In this document: piece after piece, positions 26,295 to 35,435 of the stretch
Layout of the letters: every line of letters begins with the position of its first letter
Numbering within the stretch: the stretch's first letter is position 1
DNA from: Nonomuraea corallina
Lineage (GTDB): Bacteria; Actinomycetota; Actinomycetes; Streptosporangiales; Streptosporangiaceae
Assembly (NCBI RefSeq): GCF_027620315.1
Contig: NZ_JAPNNL010000009.1
Location: 1-64,000 of the forward strand
Reading direction: 5' to 3'
Length of the DNA stretch: 64,000 bases
The notes under the pieces: model-generated
Told to the model about the DNA's origin: nothing
The model's input: the letters and a program-made list of their open reading frames with translations, nothing else
The model's database searches: none
Position numbers and translations under genes: made by a program

Positions 26295-26951
26295 TTATTT
26301 GTGTGATAGACGCCGGGCTGCGTAGTCGCCCAGGCTCTGCATGATTTGCACGATCACGACCAGCAGCACGACGGTCGCCACCATCACGCCGGTCTCGAAC
26401 CGCTGGTAGCCGTACCGGATGGCCAGGTCGCCCAGCCCGCCCCCGCCGATGGTCCCGGCCATGGCCGTGTAGCCGATGAGCGCGACCACCGTCACGGTCA
26501 CCCCGGCGACGATCCCCGGCAGCGCCTCGGGCAGCAGCACCTTCGCCACGACGGTGGCGCGGCCCGCCCCCATCGCCCGCGCGGCCTGGATCACGTCCCG
26601 GTCCACCTCGCGCAGCGCCGTCTCCACCAGCCGGGCGAAGAACGGCACCGCGCCGACGGTCAGGGGCACCACCACGGCGGCGGTCCCGATCGTGGTGCCG
26701 ACGACCAGCCGGGTGAACGGGATGATCGCGATCATCAGCACGATGAACGGCAGCGACCGGCCGACGTTGACGACCAGCCCGAGCACCGACTTGACCGCGG
26801 GCAGCGGGCGCAGCCCGCCCCGGTCGAACACCACCAGCGCCACGCCCAGCGGCAGCCCGAGCAGCACGGTCAGCAGAGCCGACCAGCCGACCATGATGCC
26901 GGTCTCCACCGTGGCCTCCGCCAGCAGCGGCGCCATCTCCTCCCAGGTCAT
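26295..26951 (-). CDS. metI: Methionine ABC transporter permease
   Basis: A 218-residue permease with five membrane helices and the EAA-type loop (VIQAARAMGAGRATVVAKVLLP) that contacts MetN. The segment TAMAGTIGGGGLGDLAIRYGYQRF is typical of MetI. Its ATG overlaps the metN stop (ATGA), and metQ follows. Confidence 0.94.
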   Translation of the reverse strand: MTWEEMAPLLAEATVETGIMVGWSALLTVLLGLPLGVALVVFDRGGLRPLPAVKSVLGLVVNVGRSLPFIVLMIAIIPFTRLVVGTTIGTAAVVVPLTVGAVPFFARLVETALREVDRDVIQAARAMGAGRATVVAKVLLPEALPGIVAGVTVTVVALIGYTAMAGTIGGGGLGDLAIRYGYQRFETGVMVATVVLLVVIVQIMQSLGDYAARRLSHK

Positions 26952-27898
26952 GACACCTCCACCAGCAGCCCGCGGGCGCGCAGGTAGTCCAGTGCGGCCG
27001 GGACCTCGTCCCCGGTGAGCGCGATCCGCAGCCGGCCGGCCGCGCCGCCGGCGATCTCCTCGATCGCGCCGCCCAGGATGCTCACGTCCACGTCGAACTT
27101 GCGCACCACCTCCGACACCAGCGGCCGCTGCGGGTCGCCGGTGAAGGTGAGCGTCACCGAGCCGGCCGGCGCGGCGCCGGGCAGCGGGAAGATCTCCCGG
27201 GTGAGGCGCGAGCCGGGGGTCCTGATCAGCTCGGCGATCGGCCCCGCCTCCTCGACCCGCCCGCCGGACATGATGGCGGCCGAGTCGCAGACGTTTTTGA
27301 TCACGTCCATCTCGTGCGTGATGAGCAGGATCGTCAGGCCCAGCTCGGCGTTGAGCCGCCTGAGCAGGTCCAGGATCGACTGGGTGGTGGTGGGGTCGAG
27401 CGCCGAGGTGGCCTCGTCCGACAGCAGCACGGCCGGTCTGCCGGCGAGCGCCCTGGCGATGCCGACGCGCTGCTTCTGCCCGCCGGAGAGCTGATGCGGG
27501 TGGTCGCGTTCACGCCCGGCCAGCCCCACCAGCTCCAGCAGCTCGCCGACGCGGCGCCTGCGCTCCGCCCTGGGCACCCCCATGACCTCCAAGGGGAAGG
27601 CCACGTTGCCCGCGACGGTGCGCGAGGAGAGCAGCGCGAAATGCTGGTGGATCATGCCGATGCGGCGCCGGGCGAGGTTGAGGTCGCGGTCGCCCAGCCC
27701 GGTCAGCTCCTGGCCGGCCACCCGCACCGTGCCCGAGTCGGGCCGCTCCAGCAGGTTGACGCAGCGCAGCAGCGTGCTCTTGCCGGCACCGCTGCGCCCG
27801 ACCACCCCGTAGACCTCGCCTTCGCGCACGCTCAGGTCGACGCCGTCCAGAGCGACGGTGCGGCCGTACGCCTTGCGCAGGCCGGAAACCTCGATCAC
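26948..27898 (-). CDS. metN: Methionine ABC transporter ATPase
   Basis: A 316-residue ATPase with Walker A GRSGAGKST, signature LSGGQKQR, Walker B VLLSDEATSALDP and switch histidine LLITHEMDV. The C-terminal 80 residues form the regulatory NIL domain that senses methionine and inhibits transport. The GTG start is preceded by GGGGAAG. The promoter region has an unusually long leader (27899-28037) with duplicated elements. Confidence 0.94.
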   Translation of the reverse strand: MIEVSGLRKAYGRTVALDGVDLSVREGEVYGVVGRSGAGKSTLLRCVNLLERPDSGTVRVAGQELTGLGDRDLNLARRRIGMIHQHFALLSSRTVAGNVAFPLEVMGVPRAERRRRVGELLELVGLAGRERDHPHQLSGGQKQRVGIARALAGRPAVLLSDEATSALDPTTTQSILDLLRRLNAELGLTILLITHEMDVIKNVCDSAAIMSGGRVEEAGPIAELIRTPGSRLTREIFPLPGAAPAGSVTLTFTGDPQRPLVSEVVRKFDVDVSILGGAIEEIAGGAAGRLRIALTGDEVPAALDYLRARGLLVEVS

Positions 27899-28037
27899 GA
27901 CTCTTCCCCATGGCTGAGAGGCGGCACGCCGCCGCCGGGCTGGAACGATCAGGTACGGGAGCCGGTCGTCCTATCGGGAGCCGGGATGGAACGGCAGGTG
28001 ACTCAGCCTGCGCAGCACGAAATGGGGCGTGATCATA
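27899..28037 (-). promoter_or_regulatory. Leader of the metNIQ operon
   Basis: A TATGAT -10-like box (28037-28032, minus strand) is followed by about 130 nt before the metN GTG. The leader holds two copies of CGGGAGCCGG as read on the plus strand (27956-27965 and 27975-27984), each neighboured by a similar TGGAACG...CAGGT element. A hairpin, GGCGGC-acgcc-GCCGCC (27920-27936), sits 21 nt before the start. I could not match SAM-I or SAM-IV consensus sequences. No protein gene lies in 27899-28185. Confidence 0.4.
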
Positions 28038-28185
28038 GGGGGCCTTCGAGGGAGACGGCGGTCAGCGGGCCTGGCGGGCGGTCGCCCGCCCCGTGCTCGG
28101 TCGACAACACCGGCCGGATCGGTGGTGCGCGGGTCCCTCGGTCATGCTCATGCCAACGACGCACGTCGCGGCGGCTATTCCCGCC

Positions 28186-29358
28186 TCAGACGGTGACCTC
28201 GCTCACCCTGTAAGGGTCGCGCAACGGCTCGGCCCGCGCCGCGAAGTCCGCCTTGATCTGCCGCATGAGCGGCCCCGGCGCGTAGAAGCGCCCCTTGGTC
28301 TCCCCGTACGGCTGGAGCCAGCCCTTGGCGGCCAGCTCGCGCAGGTCACGGACCGCCTGGCCCTGGCTGAGCCCCTCGTCGGCCTGGTAGCGGCTGCGGC
28401 GCAGCCTGCGGTTGACGAACACCTCGTAGAGGGCGGACACGGACCGGGTGTTGAGCCCGTCGGCGTCGACCCGCTCTTCGAGCAGCATCCAGATCTCCCC
28501 GGCCTGGACCAGCCGCTGCCGCACCCGCTGGGCCTGCAGGTGGTGTGCGCGCAGACAGAACCGGACCCAGGAAAGGGTCTCCCCGTGCGGCTTCCACGAT
28601 CCGTGCTGCACCCCCCGGAGCGCGCGGTAGTAATCGATGGTGTTCTCGCCTGTCCCGAGCCACTCCTCGATGGACGAGAACTCAGGGGTGAGGATCTGGT
28701 CGCGACCGAGCACCAGGGTTTGCAGGGCTCGTGACATCCGGCCGTTGCCATCACGCCAGGGATGAATGGCCACGAGATTGAAGTGCGCCATCGCGGCCCG
28801 GACATAGCTGGGCGCGTCGAGGTCCCCGGCGTTGAGCCAGGTGATCAGCTCGTCCAGCAGGCCGGGCACCTGCTCGACGTCCGGCCCTTCGTAGACGACC
28901 TCGCCCGTCGCCGCATCGCGGACGTAAATGCCGCCAGGCCGAACGACTCCAGGGGTTATGTCACGGTGGTGGCCGATCATCATGAAGTTCAACGCGTTGA
29001 GCAGGCCGGTGTCATAGCGGAACGCGGCAGTCCTCGACAGCAGCTGAATGTAGGTGAGCGCCTGCTGGTAACCCGCGATCTCCCGCGCCACCTGGCCCGA
29101 CGTCTCCAGTGGCTCCTCGCCGGACATGATCGACTCGATGTCCTCGACACTGGCGTGGTAGCCCTCGATCGAGTTGGAGCCCTGGATGGCCCGTGCCTGA
29201 AGCTGCCTGCGCAGCTGGCCGTCCCAGCGGTGGGTCTCGGCCAGGCGGTACTTGAGATCGCGGCGCATGTCCTCGATCTCCGCCAGCACGGCCTTGTCGT
29301 CCGGCTCCAGCTCAGGGGTCCCGTACAGCATGAAGCCATGGAAGCATGCCAGAATCAT
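28186..29358 (-). CDS. Fic domain protein, class II
   Basis: A 390-residue Fic enzyme, expected to AMPylate (or otherwise modify) a protein hydroxyl. The Fic motif HPWRDGNGRMSR begins at H199. The inhibitory glutamate motif S-x3-E-G (SNSIEG, residues 61-66) lies N-terminal, making it class II. The N-terminal helical domain resembles Fic_N, and the C-terminal third ends in a probable winged-helix region. Its ATG overlaps the tetR stop (ATGA), so it is translated with the regulator. No antitoxin gene is beside it. Target unknown. Confidence 0.92.
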   Translation of the reverse strand: MILACFHGFMLYGTPELEPDDKAVLAEIEDMRRDLKYRLAETHRWDGQLRRQLQARAIQGSNSIEGYHASVEDIESIMSGEEPLETSGQVAREIAGYQQALTYIQLLSRTAAFRYDTGLLNALNFMMIGHHRDITPGVVRPGGIYVRDAATGEVVYEGPDVEQVPGLLDELITWLNAGDLDAPSYVRAAMAHFNLVAIHPWRDGNGRMSRALQTLVLGRDQILTPEFSSIEEWLGTGENTIDYYRALRGVQHGSWKPHGETLSWVRFCLRAHHLQAQRVRQRLVQAGEIWMLLEERVDADGLNTRSVSALYEVFVNRRLRRSRYQADEGLSQGQAVRDLRELAAKGWLQPYGETKGRFYAPGPLMRQIKADFAARAEPLRDPYRVSEVTV

Positions 29359-29945
29359 TCAGTCAAACGTACGGATGATTCGGTCATTTGAGATATTTGC
29401 CGATCGAGGATGCTTATGGCGTGTTCCGGGGTGTGATGACCGAGGAGCAGGCCGGAGGCCAGCCCGTCGACCAGCGCGAGCAGAGTGTCCGCCGCCGTAC
29501 CCGGGTCGGTGGTGAGCCCTTGCAGGCACCCGGCCACGGCGGCGGCGAGCCGGGTCTGGCCTTCCCGGTAGCGGGCGGCGAGGGTCTCGTCGTTGAGCGC
29601 GCGGATGAAGACCGCGACGCCCACCAGCGTCTCCGTCCGGGCCTCGGCGTCCAGCGGCAGCAGCGTCACGAGCAGGGCTCGCAGCACGTCGCGAGGCGCG
29701 GCGGATTCCATCCCGGCCAGGCCGTGCCGCAGGCGCTCCGACAGCCGGTCACGCAGCAGGACCGTCGCGTACAGGAGCATCTCGTCCTTGCTCGCGAAGT
29801 AGTGCTGGACGAGCCCGATGGACATGCCCGCCGCCGTCGCGACCTCCCGCATGCTGACCGCCTCCAGGCCGCGCGAGGCCGCGATGCCCCACAGCGCCTC
29901 GGCGATCCGCGTCCGCCGCTGTTCGTGATCGACCTTCTTCGGCAT
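29355..29945 (-). CDS. TetR family repressor
   Basis: A 196-residue TetR regulator: N-terminal HTH (RIAEALWGIAASRGLEAVSM, MREVATAAGMSIGLVQHYFASKDEML) and an all-helical ligand domain. ATG 29945 has GGAGG 8 nt before it; a longer TTG start is less likely. It is divergent from an alpha/beta hydrolase gene, with an operator-like palindrome (29967-29984) between. It is coupled to the fic gene downstream, so fic expression should follow the ligand of this repressor. Confidence 0.93.
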   Translation of the reverse strand: MPKKVDHEQRRTRIAEALWGIAASRGLEAVSMREVATAAGMSIGLVQHYFASKDEMLLYATVLLRDRLSERLRHGLAGMESAAPRDVLRALLVTLLPLDAEARTETLVGVAVFIRALNDETLAARYREGQTRLAAAVAGCLQGLTTDPGTAADTLLALVDGLASGLLLGHHTPEHAISILDRQISQMTESSVRLTE

Positions 29946-29966
29946 CCGCCCGCCCTCCAAGTTATC

Positions 29967-29984
29967 GCCATATGATCGTATGGC
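29967..29984. promoter_or_regulatory. TetR operator between tetR-fic and the hydrolase
   Basis: GCCATATGATCGTATGGC: 6-bp perfect arms GCCATA and TATGGC around a GATC core, nearly symmetric over 18 bp. It lies in the 51-bp divergent gap, so one dimer pair could repress both transcription units. Confidence 0.7.
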
Positions 29985-29996
29985 AAAGGAGGCGCG

Positions 29997-30878
29997 ATGC
30001 CGAAGATCGGTCGCTTCGTCACGCCGGAGGCGCGAGCGGAGTACGAGCGGACCTACGACCAGGCGATGGCGGCGTTACCGCCGCCGGCCGAGACGCGTGA
30101 CGTGCCGACGCCGTTCGGGCGGGTGCGCGCCTACCGGTTCGGCCCGTCCGGCGGCACGCCGCTGGTGCTGCTGCACGGCAAGTCGGCGACGAGTGTCATG
30201 TGGCTGCCCAACCTTCCCGGCCTGGCCGCCGCACGCCCCGTGTACGCGCTCGACCTGCTCGGCGAGGGCGGGCGGAGCGAGCAGACCGCGCCCATCAGGG
30301 ACGCCGCCGACCAGGCCGCCTGGCTGTCGGCCGCGCTCGCCGGGCTCGGCCTCGGCACGGCGCACCTGGTGGGCATGTCGATGGGCGGCTGGCTGGCGTG
30401 CAACCAGGCCGTAAGGCAGCCGCGCCACGTGGCCTCGATCACCCTGCTCGACCCGGCGGGGGCGCTCGCGCCGATGCCGCTCGGCCTGATCCTGCGGACG
30501 ATCCCGGTCATGCTGCCGTTCGTCTCGCGCTGGGCGAGGCCGCGTTTCATGGCGTGGATCGACGGCACCAGCGCCGACATCTCCGCGGACGACCCGGTGG
30601 CCCGGCTCATCTCCGCGACGATGCGCGACTACCGGCCCGCGCTCCCGCCGCCCACCCGCTTCACCGACGAGCAACTGCGCTCGATCACGGTCCCGGCCCT
30701 GGTCGTCGTCGCCGGGCGCAGCGTCATCCACGACCCGGGCGAGGCGGTGCGGCGGGCGGAGCGGCTCATCCCCGGGGTGCGGGCCGAACTGTGGCCGGAG
30801 GCGACCCACTCGATCGCCGGTCAGTTCGCCCCCGAGGTGAACGAGCGGGTGCTGAAGTTCACCGCCTCACTCCAGTAG
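29997..30878 (+). CDS. Alpha/beta hydrolase
   Basis: A 293-residue hydrolase with oxyanion motif LLHGKSAT, nucleophile elbow GMSMGG (serine), and catalytic histidine in EATHSIAGQF. AAAGGAGG precedes the ATG. Divergent from tetR-fic and probably repressed by the TetR protein; its substrate or product may be the inducer. Specific substrate unknown. Confidence 0.9.
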   Translation: MPKIGRFVTPEARAEYERTYDQAMAALPPPAETRDVPTPFGRVRAYRFGPSGGTPLVLLHGKSATSVMWLPNLPGLAAARPVYALDLLGEGGRSEQTAPIRDAADQAAWLSAALAGLGLGTAHLVGMSMGGWLACNQAVRQPRHVASITLLDPAGALAPMPLGLILRTIPVMLPFVSRWARPRFMAWIDGTSADISADDPVARLISATMRDYRPALPPPTRFTDEQLRSITVPALVVVAGRSVIHDPGEAVRRAERLIPGVRAELWPEATHSIAGQFAPEVNERVLKFTASLQ

Positions 30879-30906
30879 CGCCCGTACGGAACACCGCCGT
30901 ACACGC

Positions 30907-30934
30907 GGGAAGCCCCGCCGCGGCGGGGCTTCCC
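30907..30934. terminator. Perfect 28-bp palindrome, bidirectional terminator
   Basis: GGGAAGCCCCGCCG followed at once by its complement CGGCGGGGCTTCCC, between the converging hydrolase and lon genes. A very stable hairpin. Confidence 0.8.
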
Positions 30935-30942
30935 GGTACGGG

Positions 30943-33303
30943 TCAGGCGGCGACGCCGTCCGCCACCTGGGCCGGGGTGAGCGCGATGTCCAGGACCTCG
31001 CGCACGTCGCTGACCGTGTGGATGGTCAGCTCGTCGCGGACCTCCTGGGGCACGTCGTCCAGGTCCGGCTCGTTGCGGGCCGGGATGAGCACCGTGGAGA
31101 TGCCCGCCCGGTGCGCCGCCAGCAGCTTCTGCTTGACGCCGCCGATCGGCAGCACCCGCCCGGTGAGCGAGATCTCGCCGGTCATCGCCACGTCGCCGCG
31201 GACCTGGCGGCCCGACAGCAGCGAGGCCAGCGCGGTCGTCAGCGTCACGCCCGCCGAGGGGCCGTCCTTGGGCACGGCGCCCGCCGGGAAGTGGACGTGC
31301 ACCGAGCGGTCCTTCAGCGCGGTGACCGGCAGCTCCAGCTCCGCGCCGTGGGAGCGGAGGTAGGACAGGGCGATCCTGGCCGACTCCTTCATCACGTCGC
31401 CGAGCTGCCCGGTCAGGGTCAGGCCGGTCTCGCCGGTCTCCGGGTCGGCCAGCGACGCCTCCACGTACAGCACGTCGCCGCCCGCCCCGGTGACCGCCAG
31501 GCCGGTGGCCACGCCGGGCACCGAGGTGCGCTGGGCGTTCTCCGGCAGCGACGACTCCGGCACGAACCTGGGCCTGCCCAGGTAGGCCGTCAGATCGTCC
31601 GCGCCGACCGTGACCGGGAGCTCGTCACCGGCCGCGATCTTGCGCAGGACGCGGGCGACCGACCGCTCCAGCGAGCGGACGCCGGCCTCGCGGGTGTACT
31701 CGGTGGCCAGCCGGCGCAGCGCCGCGTCCTCGACGGTGACCTCCTCGGCCGTCAGGCCGGCCAGCCCGAGCTGGCGGGGCAGCAGGTGGTCGCGGGCGAT
31801 GGCGACCTTCTCGTCCTCGGTGTAGCCGTCGAGCGTGACGACCTCCATCCGGTCCAGCAGAGGGCCGGGGATGGCCTCCAGGACGTTGGCCGTGGCCAGG
31901 AAGAGCACGTCGCTCAGGTCGAGCTCGACCTCCAGGTAGTGGTCGCGGAAGGTGTGGTTCTGCGCCGGGTCGAGCACCTCCAGCAGCGCGGCCGTCGGGT
32001 CGCCCCGGTAGTCGGCGCCGACCTTGTCGACCTCGTCGAGCAGCACGACCGGGTTCATCGAACCGGCCTCGCGGATGGCGCGGACGATCCGGCCGGGCAG
32101 CGCGCCCACGTAGGTGCGCCGGTGGCCGCGGATCTCCGCCTCGTCGCGTACGCCGCCGAGCGCGACGCGGACGAACTCGCGGCCCATGGCGCGGGCGACG
32201 GACTCGCCGAGCGACGTCTTGCCCACGCCGGGAGGACCGACCAGGGCGAGCACGGCGCCGCCGCGGCGGCCGCCCACCACGCCGAGCCCCTTCTCCTGGC
32301 GGCGCTTGCGCACGGCCAGGTGCTCGATGATGCGGTCCTTCACGTCGGACAGGCCCGTGTGGTCGGCGTCCAGCACCTCGCGGGCGCCGTCGATGTCGTA
32401 GTTGTCGTCGGTACGCACGTTCCACGGCATGTCGAGGACCGTGTCGAGCCACGTGCGGATCCAGCCGCCCTCGGGGGACTGCTCGGAGGTCCGCTCCAGC
32501 TTGTCGACCTCCTTGAGCGCGGCCTCGCGCACCTTCTCAGGCAGGTCGGCCGCCTCGACGCGGGCGCGGTAGTCCTCCTCCTCGGTCTCGGCCGATCCGC
32601 CGTCGAGCTCCTTCAGCTCCTTGCGGATGGCGGCGAGCTGCTGGCGCAGCAGGAACTCGCGCTGCTGCTTCTCCATGCCCTCCTGGACGTCCTTGCGGAT
32701 CGTCTCGGCGACGTCCAGCTCGGCCAGGTGGTCGCGGGACCACTCGATCAGCTTGCCCAGCCGGTCGGCGGGGTCGGGGGACTCCAGCAGCTCGACCTTC
32801 TGGGCGGTGGACAGCCACGGCGTGTAGCCGGAGCTGTCGGCCAGCACGGCGGGGTCGTCGATCTGGTTGACCTGGTCGACCACCTGCCAGGCGCCGCGCT
32901 TCTGCAGGATCGTGGTGGCCAGGGCCTTGTACTCCTTGGCCAGCTCGTGGGCGCGCTCGCCCGCGGCGACCGCGTCGACGGTCACGGCCTCCACCCACAG
33001 CGCGGCCCCGGGGCCGGTGGTGCCGGCGCCCACGCGCACCCGGTCGACGCCGCGGACCACGGCGGCGGGCTCGCCGCCGGGCAGCCGCCCGACCTGCTCG
33101 ACGACGGCCCGCACGCCCACGGCGCCGTAGCGGCCGTCGACGCGGGGAACGAGAAGCACCTGCGGCTTGTTGCCACCGGATGCCTGTGCGGCGTCGATGG
33201 CGGCGCGCACCTCGGAGTCGGACAGGTCCAGCGGAACCACCATGCCGGGCAGCACGACGGCGTCGTCCAGCGGCAGCACCGGCAGGATCAAGCTCTCACT
33301 CAT
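30943..33303 (-). CDS. lon: ATP-dependent Lon protease
   Basis: A 786-residue LonA protease. It has an N-terminal substrate-binding domain, a coiled region ([19 protein letters not shown]), an AAA+ domain with Walker A GPPGVGKT (K362) and Walker [10 protein letters not shown], and a C-terminal Ser-Lys protease domain (S683 in KDGPSAG, K726 in GGVKQK). It degrades damaged and short-lived regulatory proteins. The upstream region carries a HAIR element for the heat-shock repressor HspR, matching the known HspR control of lon in Streptomyces. Confidence 0.97.
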   Translation of the reverse strand: MSESLILPVLPLDDAVVLPGMVVPLDLSDSEVRAAIDAAQASGGNKPQVLLVPRVDGRYGAVGVRAVVEQVGRLPGGEPAAVVRGVDRVRVGAGTTGPGAALWVEAVTVDAVAAGERAHELAKEYKALATTILQKRGAWQVVDQVNQIDDPAVLADSSGYTPWLSTAQKVELLESPDPADRLGKLIEWSRDHLAELDVAETIRKDVQEGMEKQQREFLLRQQLAAIRKELKELDGGSAETEEEDYRARVEAADLPEKVREAALKEVDKLERTSEQSPEGGWIRTWLDTVLDMPWNVRTDDNYDIDGAREVLDADHTGLSDVKDRIIEHLAVRKRRQEKGLGVVGGRRGGAVLALVGPPGVGKTSLGESVARAMGREFVRVALGGVRDEAEIRGHRRTYVGALPGRIVRAIREAGSMNPVVLLDEVDKVGADYRGDPTAALLEVLDPAQNHTFRDHYLEVELDLSDVLFLATANVLEAIPGPLLDRMEVVTLDGYTEDEKVAIARDHLLPRQLGLAGLTAEEVTVEDAALRRLATEYTREAGVRSLERSVARVLRKIAAGDELPVTVGADDLTAYLGRPRFVPESSLPENAQRTSVPGVATGLAVTGAGGDVLYVEASLADPETGETGLTLTGQLGDVMKESARIALSYLRSHGAELELPVTALKDRSVHVHFPAGAVPKDGPSAGVTLTTALASLLSGRQVRGDVAMTGEISLTGRVLPIGGVKQKLLAAHRAGISTVLIPARNEPDLDDVPQEVRDELTIHTVSDVREVLDIALTPAQVADGVAA

Positions 33304-33317
33304 GCGAACTCCATAGG

Positions 33318-33338
33318 GTTGAGTTATACCGACTCAAG
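33318..33338 (-). promoter_or_regulatory. HAIR element (HspR operator) before lon
   Basis: TTGAGT-N7-ACTCAAG matches the HspR consensus CTTGAGT-N7-ACTCAAG in all but the outermost base. It starts 15 nt before the lon ATG and overlaps a possible TATAAC -10 box. Confidence 0.85.
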
Positions 33339-33465
33339 TCATCAGAGCGGCCTGATGTTCCCTTACTTTCCGATGTTCGCTCAGAGCGAGCGTAATCATG
33401 TAAGACATACCTGAGAGCGAGGGGGGATCAGACCTTGGTCCGACGCGTGGCGAGCGGCGTGCTCG

Positions 33466-33471
33466 TAGGCT
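33466..33471 (+). promoter_or_regulatory. -10 box (TAGGCT) of the two-component operon
   Basis: TAGGCT ends 6 nt before GTG 33478, arguing for that start and a leaderless message. Confidence 0.45.
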
Positions 33472-33477
33472 TTGAGT

Positions 33478-34728
33478 GTGTTCTCGGCAGTGCTGCGCCC
33501 CCTCCTCCTGGCGCCCTTCCAGGGTGCGGCCGACCCGCCCTCCCCCCGGTCCCGCTGGCGGGCCATGCCCATGCCGCGCTGGCTCGGGCTGCTGCCGTTC
33601 CGCACGCTCGACCTCGTCCAGGTGTTCGACGTCCTGCTGGCCCTCATCCTGTTCCTGAGCACCTACGCCCGGGTCGTCCAGCGCGGCGGGTGGGCGGCCC
33701 CCGCCTACGTGGCCGCGCTGGGGGTCGCGATCCCACTGCTGCTGCGCGACCGGAGGCCGCTGGCGGCCTGGCGCGCCTCGCTGGCCCTGCTCCCTGCCGG
33801 GCTCTGGGTCTCGTTCAAGCTGGGCGTCTTCTACGAGAGCAACCCCTACAGCGCGGAGATGGTGATCTCCTACCTGCTCGTGGCCTACTCGGTGGCGGTG
33901 CGCTGCGACCGGCGGATCACCGGCGCGGCCTGGGTGATCAGCGTGGTGGTGATGTGGATCGCCTTCCCCAACGGCGTGCCGCTCGGGTCGGTCATGGTGG
34001 GCGCCGCCATGCTCCTCGGCCACAACGTGCGGCTGCGCCGCGGCGCCACCGAACGGCTCGCCGTGGAGGAGCGACGCAGCCAGGAGGCGATGGGGGCGCA
34101 GACCGTGCTGGAGGAGCGCGCGCGCATCGCCCGCGAGCTGCACGACGTGGTGGCCCACCACATGTCGGTGATCGCGATCCAGGCGGAGGCGGTGCCGCTC
34201 AAGGCGGCGGGCGACCCGGCCCAGCTGGAGGCGGGGCTCGCCGGCATCCGCGCCCTGTCGCTGGAGGCGATCGCCGAGCTCCGGCAGGTGCTCGGCGTGC
34301 TGCGCGACGAGGATGGCCGCACCGACACCGCCCCGCAGCCCGGCCTGGCCCAGGTCGACGACCTCGTCGCCAACGCGCGGGCGGCCGGGCTGTCCGTGCT
34401 GGTCAAGCTGCCCGAGTCGCTGGAGGGGGTGCCGCAGGCGGTGGGCATGTCCGCCTACCGCATCGTGCAGGAGTCGCTGAGCAACGCCATGCGCCACGCC
34501 CCGGGCGCGACCGTCATGCTCGACATCCGCCGCGACGAGCACGGCGTGCGGCTCCACGTGACCAACGGCCCCGGCACCTCCCCCGCCCGCTCGCCCGGCG
34601 CCGGCCACGGGCTGGTCGGCATGCGCGAGCGGGCGGCGCTGCTGGGCGGCACGCTGGAGGCGGGGCCGGTCCCCGTGGGAGGCTTCCAGGTGACCGCGGT
34701 GCTGCCGACCGGACGGGGGCCCTCGTGA
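33478..34728 (+). CDS. Sensor histidine kinase, NarL-type partner
   Basis: A 416-residue kinase. Four to six membrane helices (residues about 40-185) precede a HisKA_3 dimerisation domain with the phosphoacceptor in ARELHDVVAHHMSVI, then a HATPase domain with the N box (QESLSNAMRHA) and G box (GHGLVGMRERA). GTG 33478 is chosen over TTG 33472 because of the TAGGCT box 6 nt upstream. It overlaps the response regulator gene (GTGA). There is no extracellular sensor domain; the signal is likely in the membrane. Confidence 0.92.
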   Translation: MFSAVLRPLLLAPFQGAADPPSPRSRWRAMPMPRWLGLLPFRTLDLVQVFDVLLALILFLSTYARVVQRGGWAAPAYVAALGVAIPLLLRDRRPLAAWRASLALLPAGLWVSFKLGVFYESNPYSAEMVISYLLVAYSVAVRCDRRITGAAWVISVVVMWIAFPNGVPLGSVMVGAAMLLGHNVRLRRGATERLAVEERRSQEAMGAQTVLEERARIARELHDVVAHHMSVIAIQAEAVPLKAAGDPAQLEAGLAGIRALSLEAIAELRQVLGVLRDEDGRTDTAPQPGLAQVDDLVANARAAGLSVLVKLPESLEGVPQAVGMSAYRIVQESLSNAMRHAPGATVMLDIRRDEHGVRLHVTNGPGTSPARSPGAGHGLVGMRERAALLGGTLEAGPVPVGGFQVTAVLPTGRGPS

Positions 34729-35381
34729 TCCGGGTTCTCATAGCCGACGACCAGGGCATGGTGCGCACGGGGTTCACCGTGTTCCTGAGCGCCCAGCCCG
34801 ACATCGTGGTCGTGGGCGAGGCGGCCGACGGGCGCGAAGCGCTCCAGCGGGCCGCCGAGCTGACGCCCGACGTGGTGCTGATGGACGTGCGGATGCCGGT
34901 GATGGACGGGCTGGAGGCCACCCGGCGGCTGCTGTCGTCCGGCTCGAAGTCCAAGGTGCTCATCCTGACCACGTTCGACCTCGACGACTACGTCTACGAG
35001 GCGCTGCGGGCCGGCGCCAGCGGGTTCCTGCTCAAGGACGCCTCCGCACTCCAGCTCGCGGAGGCCGTCCGGGTGGTGGCGGCCGGCGACGCGCTGATCT
35101 CCCCGGGCGTGACCAGACGGCTCATCCGCGAGTTCGCCCGGCTGGGGCCACGCCCGGCTCCCGCGGCCGCCCGGCTGAGCGAGCTGACCGAGCGCGAGAG
35201 CGAGGTGCTGGCGCTGGTCGCCCAGGCCCTGTCCAACCAGGAGATCGCGCGCAAGCTCGTGCTGGCCGAGCAGACGGTCAAGACCCACGTCGGGCGGGTG
35301 CTGATGAAGCTGGGCTTGCGCGACCGGGCCCAGGCGATCGTGTACGCCTACGAGACCGGTCTGGTGCGGCCGGGCGAGTGA
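34725..35381 (+). CDS. LuxR/NarL-type response regulator
   Basis: A 218-residue regulator. The receiver domain has the acidic pocket (IADDQ), phosphoacceptor aspartate in DVVLMDVRMP and lysine in LLKDAS. The C-terminal LuxR helix-turn-helix is LTERESEVLALVAQALSNQE and KTHVGRVLMKLGLRDR. It is coupled to the kinase by a GTGA overlap. Target genes cannot be read from the sequence. Confidence 0.95.
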   Translation: MIRVLIADDQGMVRTGFTVFLSAQPDIVVVGEAADGREALQRAAELTPDVVLMDVRMPVMDGLEATRRLLSSGSKSKVLILTTFDLDDYVYEALRAGASGFLLKDASALQLAEAVRVVAAGDALISPGVTRRLIREFARLGPRPAPAAARLSELTERESEVLALVAQALSNQEIARKLVLAEQTVKTHVGRVLMKLGLRDRAQAIVYAYETGLVRPGE

Positions 35382-35423
35382 CGGGCGGGTGACGGGGCGG
35401 GTGACGGCGGGCGGTCCCGGCCG

Positions 35424-35429
35424 TACAGT
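35424..35429 (+). promoter_or_regulatory. -10 box (TACAGT) of the PaaK-like gene
   Basis: TACAGT ends 6 nt before ATG 35436, with no Shine-Dalgarno; probable leaderless start. Confidence 0.45.
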
Positions 35430-35435
35430 CGGCTG

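Noticed and set aside
27899-28037. SAM riboswitch before metNIQ
   Set aside because: No match to the SAM-I core (for example the GAACC-type turn and CCGGCAACC) or the SAM-IV core; the leader is listed only as unexplained.
28186-29945. Classical Fic toxin-antitoxin pair
   Set aside because: The partner is a TetR repressor, not a short antitoxin, and the inhibitory motif is inside the Fic protein itself (class II).
31018-33414. A 798-codon open frame on the plus strand opposite lon
   Set aside because: Lon has complete catalytic motifs and a promoter; the opposite frame is low-complexity Gly/Ala/Arg/Val/Leu.
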